Shown here: piece after piece, positions 50,226 to 60,719 of the stretch
Numbering within the stretch: the stretch's first letter is position 1
Layout of the letters: every line of letters starts with the position of its first letter
Assembly (NCBI RefSeq): GCF_016545825.1
Contig: NC_052619.1
Span: 38,097,682 to 38,161,681 of the forward strand
Direction of reading: 5' to 3'
Origin: Eucalyptus grandis
Lineage: Eukaryota; Streptophyta; Magnoliopsida; Myrtales; Myrtaceae
Length of the DNA stretch: 64,000 nucleotides
Program-made: the position numbers and the translations under genes
The notes under the pieces: generated by a model
What the model saw: the letters and a program-made list of their open reading frames with translations, nothing else
Told to the model about the DNA's origin: nothing
Database searches by the model: none

Positions 50226-50283
50226 AATTTCGGCCATAGTTTGCAGTTGCAGCAAACTAGCAAACCAGCAAACTAGCGAACTA

Positions 50284-50600
50284 TTGCGAAATAAAAATGC
50301 AGCAAACCATCATCAAATAAAAAAAATGCAGCAAATCATTACCAAAAGCTTTCAATGCAGCAAACCATTATCAAATAAAAAATACAGCAAACCATTGCCA
50401 AAAGCTTTCAATGCAGCAAATCATTACCAAACAGAAAAATACAGCAAATCATTACTAAAAGCTTTCAATGCAGTAAAGCATTACCAAATAAAAATGCAGC
50501 AAACCATTACCAAACAAAAATGCAGCAAACCATTACTAAAAGCTTTAAATGCAGCAAACTATTACCAAATAAAAAATGCAGCAAACCATTATATTTGAAG
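50284..50600 (+). repeat. Minisatellite of GCAGCAAACCATTACCAAA-type units
   Basis: About a dozen units of CAGCAAACCATTACCAAA, joined by AAAGCTTTCAATG or AAATAAAAAAT linkers, form a tandem array with a higher-order period of roughly 60 bp. The open frame through it is a by-product of the repeat. Confidence 0.85.
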
Positions 50601-50842
50601 CAAAAACTAACCAAAACAAACATTGACAATACACAACTAAACAACAAAACTTTTAAATACTCACAACTAATGCATTCCAAGTCCAACCTTGCATTTCTAC
50701 CAATAGATTACAACAACAAAACATTCTGCTCCATACAAAAATTGCAGCAAACCAAAAAACACATTTTAGTTATAAATAATCCAATACAAGTGCATATTCC
50801 ACGTCTTCGACTATGGTAAACATACAAACTTCTTCTCATTAC

Positions 50843-51358
50843 TCACTTTACATTTGAATAAATTACCCAAGAGAATAAGAACACAATCAACACTTGATAA
50901 AAGTTTCTTTCGATTTTCAGCCTTGAAACCTCCCTCTTCAAATGGTCCACTAGAGATGTTAAACCCTTCATTTGATCTTGCATTGAGTCGACATCCTCCA
51001 ACTCGTCCATTAACATAGGTGGAGATTGATTTCGGCCTTCAAGTAACTCCAATATCACCTCTGTCGCTCAATCAGAGAATTTTCTATCAATCCATTTGAA
51101 ATATTGGCACTTCGAGCCTTCTCTATATCTGCCGCACCCATGGAATCTTCTCCCGGGATTCAACTGAGTCCAAGATGTTCTTCTCGGACTCGGTAACCCA
51201 CAATAACAGTAATACTCACCATCTAATTCGCTTTTCTTATAGGAATGTGAGCCACTGCTGAAGCTTTTGTCCTCCATTTGCAAGAGCGAGCTGATAACTT
51301 TGGGAGAAAATCGAAGTATGTACTCAAAATGATCGAATTGGGGATTTAGGGTTTTCAA
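50843..51358 (-). pseudogene. GRF zinc-finger, coiled-coil, transmembrane protein carried by the MULE
   Basis: The minus-strand frame from 51358 encodes a GRF-type zinc finger (C-Y-C-G-L-P...G-R-R-F-H-G-C-G...C-Q-Y-F-K-W, about residues 52-91). One TGA (51068-51070) follows. In the same frame come a leucine/lysine heptad-like segment (M-K-G-L-T-S-L-V-D-H-L-K-R-E-V-S-R-L) and a C-terminal hydrophobic segment (V-L-I-V-F-L-F-S-W-V-I). This finger, coil and membrane-tail arrangement is familiar from small plant GRF proteins, known or suspected to bind nucleic acid. It lies tail-to-tail with the transposase, just inside the right terminal repeat. Either the TGA is a nonsense mutation or the finger is made alone. 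Confidence 0.7.
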
Positions 51359-51554
51359 CTTCCGGTTCTAATCGAAATTGAGGATTTAGGGTTTCTTATT
51401 TGGGGAAAAACGGTAAATGGTATCGTTTTGTTCTTTGTATGCTGATTGTATTCTCCGGCGATTCACGTCGGCGTCAAAATTAATAAAAACTGCCACGTCG
51501 GATTTCTGGCCAACCAAATCGGCGATGGCACCAAAGTGATTGTTTTTCAAATTT

Positions 51555-51640
51555 TTTGGCACTTAAGTGATCCGACGGAAACTTTTGGCACCAAAGTGAG
51601 CGCCGTACACAACTTATGGCACTATTAGTGTACTTATCCC
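51555..51640 (-). repeat. MULE right terminal inverted repeat
   Basis: This is the partner of 44834-44919. The element ends CTTATCCC(C), followed by AATTTATCG of the target. Confidence 0.95.
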
Positions 51641-51641
51641 C

Positions 51642-52449
51642 AATTTATCGCAATGAAAGTATGTATTGGACATCCTTGGCGAGGTTGGATTTCTTGGAGT
51701 AAAGCCAGTCGATACCCCTATGGATTCCAATATGAAACTTGATGCAAAATATGGAGAATTACTACATGATCCAACAAAGTATCGGAGATTAGTTGGTAAG
51801 TTAAACTATCTTACTATTACAAGACCTAATATATCCTTCACGGTTAGTGTAGTAAGTTAGTTCACAAGTTCTCCTCGTACCACTCATTGGGATGCTATAC
51901 TTTGGATCGTCAAATATTTGAAGGGAGCGCCAGGTAAAAGACTACAGTTCAAGAATTATAACCATCTAAACACTGCAAGCTTTTCTGATGCGGACTAAGC
52001 TGGATGTCCTGTGGATAGGAGATCTACTTCAAGTTATTGTGTGTTTCTTGGGGGTAATTTAGTTGCATGGAAAAGCAAGAAACAACATGTAGTTTCCCGA
52101 TCAAGCGTTGAAGCTGAATATCGTTCTATGGCACATGTGACAAGTGAATTACTATGGTTGATAATGTTATTATCAGAGATTGGAATGTCACAGTCAAATC
52201 CATCATTGTTGAATTGTGATAATTAATCCGCTATTCATATTGCATCTAATCTAGTCTTCCACAAGTGAACTAAGCACATTAAGATTGATTGTCATTTTGT
52301 ACGAGAAAAAGTTCATAAAGGTGACATTATTCTTCAACACACAAAGTTGGAGGATCAACTCGCAAACATTTTTATGAAATCTCTACTAGGGAATAGAGTG
52401 AGCGTCTTATGTAACAAGTTGGGATTATTTGATATCTATATCCCAACTT
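51642..52449 (+). pseudogene. Copia reverse transcriptase C-terminal end and RNase H (decayed)
   Basis: The frame resumes with Y-V-L-D-I-L-G-E-V-G-F-L-G and T-P-M-D-S-N. RNase H follows: S-D-A-D (near 51985), D-R-R-S-T-S-S-Y-C-V-F-L, V-V-S-R-S-S-V-E-A-E-Y-R-S-M-A and L-L-N-C-D-N. Stops occur at the Arg position just after the MULE border (51654), at the Trp of the DADW motif (51997) and at Gln and Trp/Arg positions near 52224 and 52267. The tail precedes the polypurine tract. Confidence 0.9.
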
Positions 52450-52458
52450 GAGGGGGAG

Positions 52459-52591
52459 TGTTGAGAAATATTATGAGTAATAAGGGTAAAATAGTAACTT
52501 AGTTATGAGTAGGGTTAAACACACACATAATATATATATGTATTTGTAATCCTTTTTTATTTTGATTATCAGAAAACAATTATCCTTTACA
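52459..52591 (+). repeat. Copia 3' LTR, 133 bp
   Basis: This is the partner of 36814-36960. It is preceded by the polypurine tract GAGGGGGAG and followed by TSD ATACA (52592-52596). Confidence 0.95.
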
Positions 52592-53702
52592 ATACATATT
52601 TCATGTACATGTTTGCTTTTAAGACTTATTGGACCAGCTAACCCGTGGCTTCTAACCTATGATGGATGTACTATCTGCTGATCACATGATGTTGTGTTAT
52701 TAGGGGCATTGTGCTTGGTTTGGTAGGAAAGGAGATGTGTTGTGAAATTTGGAAAATGTTGTTACAAGGATGAATGCTTGGTGGATGACTATTTATTGAG
52801 TCTGTGTTTAGAGACTTAAAACTAATTCTAGTTTTGTTTTGTTATTAAATGCATGAAATTAAATGTGCAGAGGAAGGAGGCAAACAAACTTACCTGCTTG
52901 CAAATTGCATATTTTGTTGGCTGACATGAATGAATGTGTTTTAGACCATCCTAATAGGAATTATACCTGCGTTTCTGTTATTAAATGTTGGTTGATTTCT
53001 ATGAGAATTTAATGTTGTTCCGATAAGGCTTCCCATGGAACAATTGCTTCTCTACTTGGGCTGTTTTAGACAAATTTATCAGCAAAATAAGGCTGACGTT
53101 GTGAAGCTCATTGGTTTGCTGTTTTCTTACAGAGTAGCATGGCCTTTCTATTAATGCAAGCATAGCTGATCAGGAGACAGTCCAAAGGCTGATTTTGTTT
53201 TTGGGAGTATCCATCCTAATTCAGAGGTTGCTGATAATATCATTTGGAGAACTTCTCCTACTATCGATGTGGATTCCATCAAATCGTTCAGAGATACGAA
53301 GCTGCTGCGTGTTCTTCTGAGTTGTCATCCAAGTTGAATTGTAACTCTTTTTTTAGGTCAAGCATGATCAGAGAACCAGTTGGATATTTTTGTGGGAAGA
53401 AGAGACTTCGTAGGGTGATCCTACCATACCTATTTAATCGTCTAACTTGGCTCTACCTCTTTTTTCATTTCTTTTTGAACCATATTATAACTTGGTTCCT
53501 AATGTCCTGTTGGTTTTCTGTTGTAACCATCTAGTTCCAAATGAAGAGATTTGTGGACCTCATTTAAAGCACAAACACTTTTCACTATCTTTAAGAACAT
53601 GTGGTTCGTCCTCATTGGAGAACCAAGATAGTACTACTGGCTATAGAACACAAGTAGATGGTTCAGGGGAAATATATGAACCAGCATTGATCACATTTAA
53701 CT
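52592..53702. repeat. Segmental duplication C, right part
   Basis: This continues segment C after the copia element and matches 8335-9454 of copy A. It includes the block ending T-K-L-L-R-V-L-L-S-C (53200-53340), which is open here. Confidence 0.8.
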
Positions 53703-56700
53703 TTACCTCATGTAAGAAAGAACAGTAAATACTGTTTGTGTTGCTGTGAGTAGGAGCAACACGATGACTGTGACAACAGACAAGAAAGCCCAAGGACTAT
53801 GGAAATATTCCCTCCTCAGTTTTGCCATCCAGACATTCCTCCTCTTGTCACAATGTGCTTTCACATTTTGGAAGATCTCGGAGTAATAGGAACCAAATAT
53901 AAGGACCTCGTCACACATCTTGTTGAACATCTGTGCAACCGCCTTGTCATCACCCAAGTAGTTCTTAATAATCCCTGTGCAGCGAAGTATCTCGACGTCC
54001 TTTGAAGAGTTTATGAGGAAATCCATGAGGTTGACGTAATGCGTAAAGTAATAGATGTCTCTCCTTTGATGAAGCTGCTCGTATGCGATCAAGTTTCGAA
54101 ATTCTGATTCGGTGTCGTCCTCTACATCCAAGACCGGTATCTCGAGTGTTCCATTCTCGAATTTGATGTCGCCCAGGTGGCGCCCTTTCGCAGCCCTAAA
54201 CCTAATTCCTGACTCCCTTAGCTCAATCGCCGAGGGCATGACTAGTGTGCAGTGTGGCAGGGGCTTTTCAGGCAAGCCATGAGTGCGCCACCCGTAGTAC
54301 AGATGCAAAAGATGCTCCCAGTTGCCCCTCGTCCAATTTCGGTCGGGGCCTCCTTCTTCACATGTAAGGTACTCGATGGCGACTACGTTGAATTCGTGAT
54401 GCTCGTCCGGACCTTTAGTCAGGTCATATAGCTTGCTCAAGACGAAAAGAGGAAGTTGGTTCTCGAGCAACAGTAAATCGCGACGGAGGTAGTATTGAAG
54501 CCAATCTGACTCCCTAAGTGGATCGTCTAAATAGCGGCAGCTGTAGTATCGAAGCCTATCTGAATCGTCTTCGTCTCTCGATTTCTCCAAAATGCACTTA
54601 CGAAGCAACTCAATGATGAAACAGCCATCAATGAGCATCATTGCAAGAAACTTTTCTTGGGAAAGGTCGATGGTTTCCGCATAGCAATTACGCGCCTGCT
54701 GTTCCAGTTCCCTGAGAGTCATCACATACCTGTCGACGCTTCCCTCCTGTCTCCTATTCAGCAATTGCTGCAAGTATCGCAGTTTTTGCTCCTCCATGAA
54801 TTTGAACTTGCCATTTCCATAGTGATAAGGACCGATGGCTAGAATTACTGGTTCGTAGGCTTTCTCGTTGACTTCGCGCAGTTGATGATGAACCCTAAAT
54901 ATACTATGCTCTGGTGAAGTGGCAGGCATATCGCGAAGCATATCCTCAATGTGGATTGAGACATGATCTTGCACCATGGAACGGTCATAGATCCCAGCAT
55001 GCTGTATTGGCTAGGACATAATTAATGTGATAATAAGCACGGAGTAAAGTAAGATGATGGTTTTTCATGTTCTTAAAATGGTTCTTCATGTGCTTCCCTT
55101 TCATTAAGGGCTACTTACGAAAACTGTCCTTGTATATACTCTTGCCAGTTTTTGATTTTGGTCATCATACTATTTTTTGGGAAATATATGATCCTTAAAG
55201 TAATCTCCAAATGCCCCCGGAGGGGGGGGCTCTCTAGAATAGTTTTGAGAACATGAGTCCCCAAATTTCATCTCTCCAGCAATCTTTTAGACACTAATCT
55301 GAATTTCAAATTTATTTTGTGTGTCCTTATCGTCAGCTACTTGCCATCCATGTTGAAGGCATAAGAACCGCATTGAATAATTTTAAACTACATAAGAAGA
55401 ATTATTGGAACGAAATTGAACCAAGATAAAATACAGAGATATCATTAAACGCGTGGGAATTGAGAATATGAGGTTAGAGAAGGCCAGACAAGCTTCCAGT
55501 AAATGCTTCTTCTTCTTCTTCTTTTTTCTTTTTCTTTCTTTTTTTTTTTTTTTTTGGAATTTCTACCTAAGAATATAAGGAATTTTTGGACCTAGGGAGG
55601 CAGCCACCACTGGCCCGGTGGCCCCCTAGGTTCGGTGCTGATTAAATGGCAGGCATAAGTCTAGAAATTATGTGTACCTCTCTCTAGAAGGATGAAAGTA
55701 TTTGGTAACTGAATCAAGAGAAGACAAAGTTGATGCATGAGCGACTTTGTTAGATTACGAAGTGTCAATTAACGTAATTTCAGTGCCCCGAAGAAGATCT
55801 AACGTGTATAATTTAATTTAGTGATTCCCAAAATCATGTTAATTAATGGACCATAATTTGGAATTACAAAGAAATGGTCTCATCCTTCAATTTTTTCTTT
55901 GGGCAAAATTATCAAAAAAGTCCTAAATATATTGCAATTGTGCCAACTTATTTTTTTTGTCATTTAAGTCCTAAATCTTTTTCAATTGTACTAATTCAGT
56001 CCATCCGGCTAAATTTGGCCAACGGGTGCTAACATGGATGCTGGCCGACATTGGTGGACAATTTTTTAATAATTTTTTATGTTTTGAATTTTTTAATTAA
56101 TTTTTTTTTAATCTTTTCTTCTTCTTTTTTTTTTTTCATTTTTTTCTCTATTTTTTTTCTTCCTCCTCCCTCCCCTTCCGTTCTCCTCCTTTCGGCAACT
56201 GGCAATAGGGGAGGGCAAGATGTTGAACTCAAGCGGCCGACCAATGGCAAGCTCTCCCGTCGTCGCTAGGCGAGGGTGAGCTTGCCTAGGCATCTACTAG
56301 GGTGAGCCTTGCCAGTGGATCGACAAGCTCTACCTCACCAGTGGTTAGGCGAGCTCGCTCTTGCCTAGATCTAGCGAGGGTGAGCCTCGCCGTCGTTGGG
56401 CGGGCTATAGAGAGAGAGAGAGATAGGGGATGGGGAGTCCAAAGAAGAACCAAAATAAGGGCTTCTTTGCTGCCATGAACTCGAGGCTGTCCATGTTCGG
56501 CAATGTCGTCCACAGATTTGTCAATGAGTACTCTTCGCTCTTTCTTAGTCTTCTAAGTGTCATGCCCAATGACGGTGAGGCTCACCCTCATTGGATTTGG
56601 GCGAGAGCGAGCACACCCAACCACCGGCAAGTCGAGCCTCCGCTAGATCTAGTGAAGACGAGCGTTGCAATTGCTAAGCGATCTCGCCTTTGCCAAGATC

Positions 56701-56855
56701 TAACAAGTTCAAGCTCGTCGATGGCTAGGCAAGCTCGCCTTTGCCTAGCGACGGCAAGGCGAGCTCACCGTTGGCTAGCCACTTGAGTCTAGTTGTCGGC
56801 CCTCCGCACGGCCGGTTGCAAGGAGGAAAAGGAGGAGGAGGAGGAGAAGGAGGAG

Positions 56856-56889
<34 letters not shown>

Positions 56890-57058
56890 AAAGAAAAAAA
56901 TAATTAAAAATTAAAAAAAATAAAAAATTATTAAAAACTTGTCTACCGATAATTTTCCCTTTTTTTTTCCCTCAGTGTAAATAATCACAACAGTCAAGGA
57001 TTAGAAAAGGGAAGGGAAATTCGTAAAGACTTACTTGATTACGTTGGTGGTTGCTCAT
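53703..57058 (-). CDS. DUF247-C: DUF247 (UPF0481-like) membrane-anchored protein, enlarged intron
   Basis: Exon 2 runs 55010-53703 (ATG of the long frame at 54977). Exon 1 runs 57058-57035 (M-S-N-H-Q-R-N-Q, then GTAAGT). The intron (55011-57034, ending CCTAG) is about 2.0 kb, against 0.42-0.47 kb in A and B, because transposon sequence entered it. The product is about 443 residues. All family motifs and the C-terminal anchor are present. Between the M-L-I-D-G-C-F-I motif and L-L-L-L-E-N-Q-L there is an insertion with an internal near-repeat (S-D-R-L-R-Y-Y and S-D-W-L-Q-Y-Y), absent from A and B. Frame and splice sites are intact. Whether the long intron is spliced efficiently cannot be told. 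The first exon was identified only by homology to A and B. Confidence 0.85.
55233..55900. other. Extra sequence in the DUF247-C intron, unidentified
   Basis: This lies between the G/C homopolymer shared by the copies and the TIR-type element. It has a long T/C-rich tract (about 55509-55556) and no recognisable domain. It is absent from introns A and B, so it is probably another inserted or rearranged piece. Confidence 0.4.
55901..56965. mobile_element. Truncated MULE-like TIR element in the DUF247-C intron
   Basis: The left arm starts GGGCAAAATTATCAAAAAAGTCC and runs through AGTCCTAAAT and TTCAGTCCATCCGGCTAAATTTGGCC to GGCCGACATTGGTGGACAATTTTTTAATA. At the right, only the innermost part of the partner arm remains (AAATTATTAAAAACTTGTCTACCGAT), and the outer right arm is missing. 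The core is GC-rich, with GGCGAGC/GCTCGCC words and a (GA)n run near 56860-56888. The open frames in it are compositional. Confidence 0.6.
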
Positions 57059-57384
57059 TCTTCTGGCCAAGCTAGACCAGCTCCTATCACGTAGTATCCA
57101 GTCCTCTTCTTGTGGGATTGTTTTTCAGGGAAGTAGAGATAAAATGAGACTCCGCATGCACCATCTATTTATACAAAAATCAAACACCTTTTATTTTGGT
57201 CCATCAATCTGGTTGTAGATAAATTGTATGAAGATGCGAAAGTCTTAGAAAGACTAAGAAAGAAACGCCAAAAATTGACTTTAGGAGAGAGATGCATGAA
57301 GTCATCCACAAGTTGCATTGTACCATGTAGAAACTGATCATTTCACAAAACGTCATGGAACACGTGGAAAGAATCCTACGTTCT
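57059..57384. promoter_or_regulatory. 5' region of DUF247-C
   Basis: This matches the upstream regions of copies A and B, including ATGAAGTCATCCACAAGTTGCAT near 57296. It ends where the TIR element at 57385 begins. No promoter motif can be assigned securely. Confidence 0.4.
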
Positions 57385-58009
57385 GCAGGAAAAGTACCAA
57401 AATAGTCTAAACTTTTTGCATTGGTACCAATTCAATCATAAACTTCTTAATTGGACCATTTTAGTCCTAAACCTTTTTACATTTGTACCAATTAAGTTCA
57501 TCTGGCTAATTTAAGCCGAAAATTGCTGACGTGGCCTGCCGGTGGTCTTATGTGGCACTACGTGGACAAATTTTATAATTTTTTTATATTTTTTCAAAAT
57601 TTTTAAATTATTTTTTTCTTTTCTCCTTACACCTCGCCGACCGGCCAACCATTGCTGGCCACGGGCTGGTCAAGGCGAGGGACCCCATGCCCTCGTTGGC
57701 CACTAGGGAGGGCCGCCACGCCCTCGCCGACCACGGGCATGGGCGTTGGCCCCGACCCAGATCCAGGCGAGGGCCTTTGCACCCTCGTCAGCCACAGGCG
57801 AGGGCGCAACAGCCCTTGCTCGTGGCGGGCAAGGGTGCGGCAACCCTCACCCAGATCTAGGTGAGGGTGTGGTCCTTTGCGATTTCAAGCCTCATAGCTA
57901 TCGGCGAAGGAAGCGATGGTGGTTAGGGCTCGTGTCGGCATTCTCACAAACATGTCTCGTGCAAGACGAGACCACTTGTGGAAGGAAGCGTGCGTGCATG
58001 CGTGCGGGC

Positions 58010-58073
<64 letters not shown>

Positions 58074-58645
58074 TGTTGAGCTTGATTGAGAGAAAAAGGG
58101 AGAGATGCTTCGCAGCTGGAGGAGACAAGATGCCCCGCTACCACGCCCTCGCTCGCCACGAGCGAGGGCTGCCGCGCCTTTGCTTGTGGCTGACAAGGGC
58201 GCAGAGGCCCTTGCCAACCAACGGGCGAGGGTTTCGGCCCTCGCTTGTGGCCGGCGAGGGCGCGGCGGCCCTCATCAATGGCCGGTGAGGGCATGGGGCC
58301 CCTCACCCCGACTAGCCTATGGCCGACGATGGTTGGCCAGCCGGCGACCTCCCCAGCCAAGGGTAAGGAGAAAAGAAATAAATAAATAAAAAAAGAGAAG
58401 AAAATAAAAAAAAAAAAAAAAAATTTTAAAAATCTGAAAAATAATATAAAAAAATTATAAAATTTGTCCACGTGGCACCTCATAAGACCGCCGGTGGCCA
58501 CGCCAGCATTTTCTGACTTAAATTAGCTGGATGGACTGAATTGATATTGATGTGAAAAGGTTTAGGACTAAATTGGTCCAATTAAAAAGTTTAGGACTAA
58601 ATTGGTACCAATACAAAAGATTTATGACTATTTTGGTACTTTTCC
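57385..58645. mobile_element. Non-autonomous MULE-like element with about 200-bp TIRs
   Basis: The inverted ends GGAAAAGTACCAAAATAGTC (57388) and its complement (ending 58645) continue inward for about 200 bp through TTGGTACCAAT, AGTCCTAAAC, TGACGTGG and CACGTGGACAAATTTTATAA. TACGTTCT stands on both sides (57377-57384 and 58647-58654), an 8-bp TSD (9 bp with one C/T mismatch). The unoccupied sequence CCTACGTTCTACC occurs at 24971 and 25149. The core is GC-rich with GCGAGGGC words and a (GA)30 run. Frames there are not genes. Confidence 0.85.
58011..58070. repeat. (GA)n microsatellite, about 30 units
   Basis: This is the longest uninterrupted dinucleotide run in the window. It lies inside the TIR element and generates spurious Arg-Glu and Ser-Leu frames. 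Confidence 0.95.
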
Positions 58646-58902
58646 TTACGTTCTACGTATTGGCTAGAAACCACAATTGCCTTCATGACGAAGAGTACTT
58701 CAACAATTGTGATAGTCGCAAATATAAGGATGCTGGCCCAATTCTTTGGATTGGTGCAGTTGAACAACTCGTTCAGAGATTATAGTTAGGAGCTGAAAGT
58801 TACATATTTAGATTTCACCAATTGTATGTAAACTTTTTACGTATTCCAATAAACTGTAAGAAATATATTAACCAGCATTGATCACATTTATTTTTGTTTT
58901 CT

Positions 58903-60150
58903 CTAAGAAAGAATACTAAATAATGTTTGAGTTGCTATGAGAAGGAACAATATGATGGCTGCAACAACGGACAAGAAAGCCCAAGGACTATGGAAATGTT
59001 CCCTCCTCAGTTTCGCCATCCAAACGTTCCTCCTCATGTTACGATACACATTCACATTTTTGAAGATCTCGGAGTAATAGAAATTGGATAGTGACATAGG
59101 CACCCATCTTGTTGAACATCTATGCAACCACCTCGTCATCGCCCAAGTAGTTCTTGATAATTCCTATGTGGCGGAATACCTCGACATCCTTTGAAGAGTT
59201 TACGAGGCAATCCATGAAGGTCATGTAGTTGGTAAAGTAGATGATGTCTCCGCCTTGATGATGCTGCTCATACGTGATTAGGTCTCAAAATTGTGACTTG
59301 GTGTGGTCCTGTATACTCAAGACTGGTATCTCAAGTTTCCAGTTCTTCAATCTGATGTCTTTCATGTGCCGCCCTCGCACTGCCTTTAACTTGACTTCGG
59401 ACTCCCTGAGCTCCGTCGCTGAGGACATGAACACGAGTTTCTGTTTCATCGGCGGGGCTCTGCCATTTTAGTCGGGCACCTTAGGCAAGCCAGAAGTCAA
59501 ACATGTGTGCATTAGATGGAGAAAATGTTTGCTCTCGTGAAGAGTCGGATATCGGCTTGCTCGAGTCTCCTAGGTCGAAATAACTGGTGGCTTTATCGAT
59601 GAGCTCGAGATACTCATCCGGACCTTTAGTCAGGTCATGTAGCTTGTTCAAGATGAAAAGCGGGAGTTGGTTCGAGAGAAGCAGTAAATTACGCTGGAGT
59701 CAGTATCGAATCCAATCTGCCTTCATTAGCGGGTCGTCTTTGTCTCTCAATTCCTCCGTAATGAACTTATGGAACAACTCGACAATGAAACAACCATCAA
59801 TGAGCATCATCGCTTGGAACTGTTTTGGGGAGCAATAGATGGTTTCTGCTTAGCAATCACACGCCCATTGTTTCAGTTCCCTTAGAGTCGGCATATGCCT
59901 GTCGAGACTCTCATTTCTTTTCCAAAGCAACTGCTGCATGTACCGCTTCTTTTGGTCCTCCGTGAATTTGAACTTGTCATTTCCATAGTGATAAGGGCCG
60001 ACAACTAGAATCTCCGGTTCATAGGCTTTGTGGTTTACTTTGTGCAGTTGATTACGAACCCTAAATATGCTATGCTCTGGCAGGATTGGAGGCACACCGC
60101 AAAGCATATCTTTGATGTAGATTAAGACATCATCTTGCGTCTCGGATTGC
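58903..60150 (-). pseudogene. DUF247-D: full-length but broken DUF247 gene
   Basis: The minus strand keeps a whole DUF247 outline. It has P-E-H-S-I-F-R-V-R-N-Q-L and V-V-G-P-Y-H-Y-G near 59990-60080, M-M-L-I-D-G-C-F-I near 59800, S-N-Q-L-P-L-F-I-L near 59670, D-L-T-K-G-P-D-E near 59610, and the membrane anchor S-P-W-A-F-L-S-V-V-A-A-I-I-L-F near 58925-58985. A stop stands at the C-Y-A-E-T position (59850-59852), and more stops and frameshifts follow (for example near 59085 and 59700). The N terminus diverges and the 8-codon first exon was not found. It has decayed more than E and is clearly non-coding for full-length protein. Confidence 0.85.
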
Positions 60151-60719
60151 TCATTGTGTCTAACATTATGTATAAATAGGTTACGACATGATTAATGTGA
60201 TAATAAGCATGTTGTAAAGCAAGATGATAGTTTGTCGTGTTTTTAAAATGGTTTTTCATGTGCTTCCCTTTCATTAAGCCTTATGATTGTTAGTATAAGC
60301 TGATGCTGTGTATGTAAATTAGAGCATCAAAAGCGTTGCTGGCAAGAGATTTCATGATGATCACATATTCAGCAGTAGACCATTATCTTCAGTGAATTTG
60401 CAAACACAGTAAACCAAAAATGGAGCAGCACTAATCAATAGCTATTAGCTATGCGATAATTCATTTTGTAATACACTAAAGCAGCATTTAGAGTTGAATA
60501 TGTACATACATACAACACACTAGAGCAATAGAGAAATTTTTTACTATTCTGCTAGTGAATAATGTAAGAGCTACCGTCTCTATCTGCCTTATTGATCCCA
60601 GTGATCGGTTTTCCTCCCCACCGTCTTCGATATGCTATTGGCATATCATCGTAAGAATTATCTTTCATTCATCAACATCGACCTTGGTAATTAACAATTC
60701 TGAGGATGCGTATCGCAAT
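60151..60719. other. Upstream spacer of pseudogene D
   Basis: The first part (to about 60280) matches the intron side of the other copies (ACATGATTAATGTGATAATAAGCATG). The rest is AT-rich without recognisable genes. Confidence 0.45.

Larger units (their letters stand above)
44834..51640 (+). mobile_element. Autonomous-type Mutator-like element (MULE), 6.8 kb, in copia RT
   Basis: The terminal inverted repeats are 86 bp with one mismatch (44834-44919 and 51555-51640) and begin GGGATAAGTACACTAAT. Weaker inverted similarity continues for about 60 bp more. Flanks share CAATTTATCG (44824-44833 and 51641-51650). The exact TSD is therefore 9 or 10 bp, ambiguous by the shared G/C at each border. Removing the element restores the copia frame. 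It carries a MuDR-type transposase gene on plus and a GRF zinc-finger gene on minus. Confidence 0.95.
36814..52591 (+). mobile_element. Ty1/copia retrotransposon, decayed, with two nested insertions
   Basis: The order is 5' LTR (36814-36960), primer-binding site, leader, gag (from 38236), zinc knuckle (39055-39096), protease (DSGA codons 39275-39286), integrase, reverse transcriptase (YVDD 44678-44689), RNase H, polypurine tract (about 52450-52458) and 3' LTR (52459-52591). The order integrase before reverse transcriptase identifies Ty1/copia. A solo LTR (40404-43573) and a MULE (44834-51640) split it. Without them it would be about 5.8 kb. Numerous stops and at least two frameshifts in the gag-protease stretch (near 38905 and 39130) show it is dead. 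The LTRs differ at about six or seven places outside a compound microsatellite, so it is not recent. Confidence 0.95.

Noticed and set aside
50284..50598. 104-codon Asn/Lys/Gln-rich frame
   Set aside because: It is a direct product of the tandem minisatellite.
50284..50600. CRISPR-like regular repeat array
   Set aside because: Units are variable, spacers are near-identical and AT-rich, and the context is a plant transposon.
57746..58501. Long frames of Arg-Glu or Ser-Leu repeats
   Set aside because: They are generated by the (GA)30 run and the GC-rich core of the TIR element.
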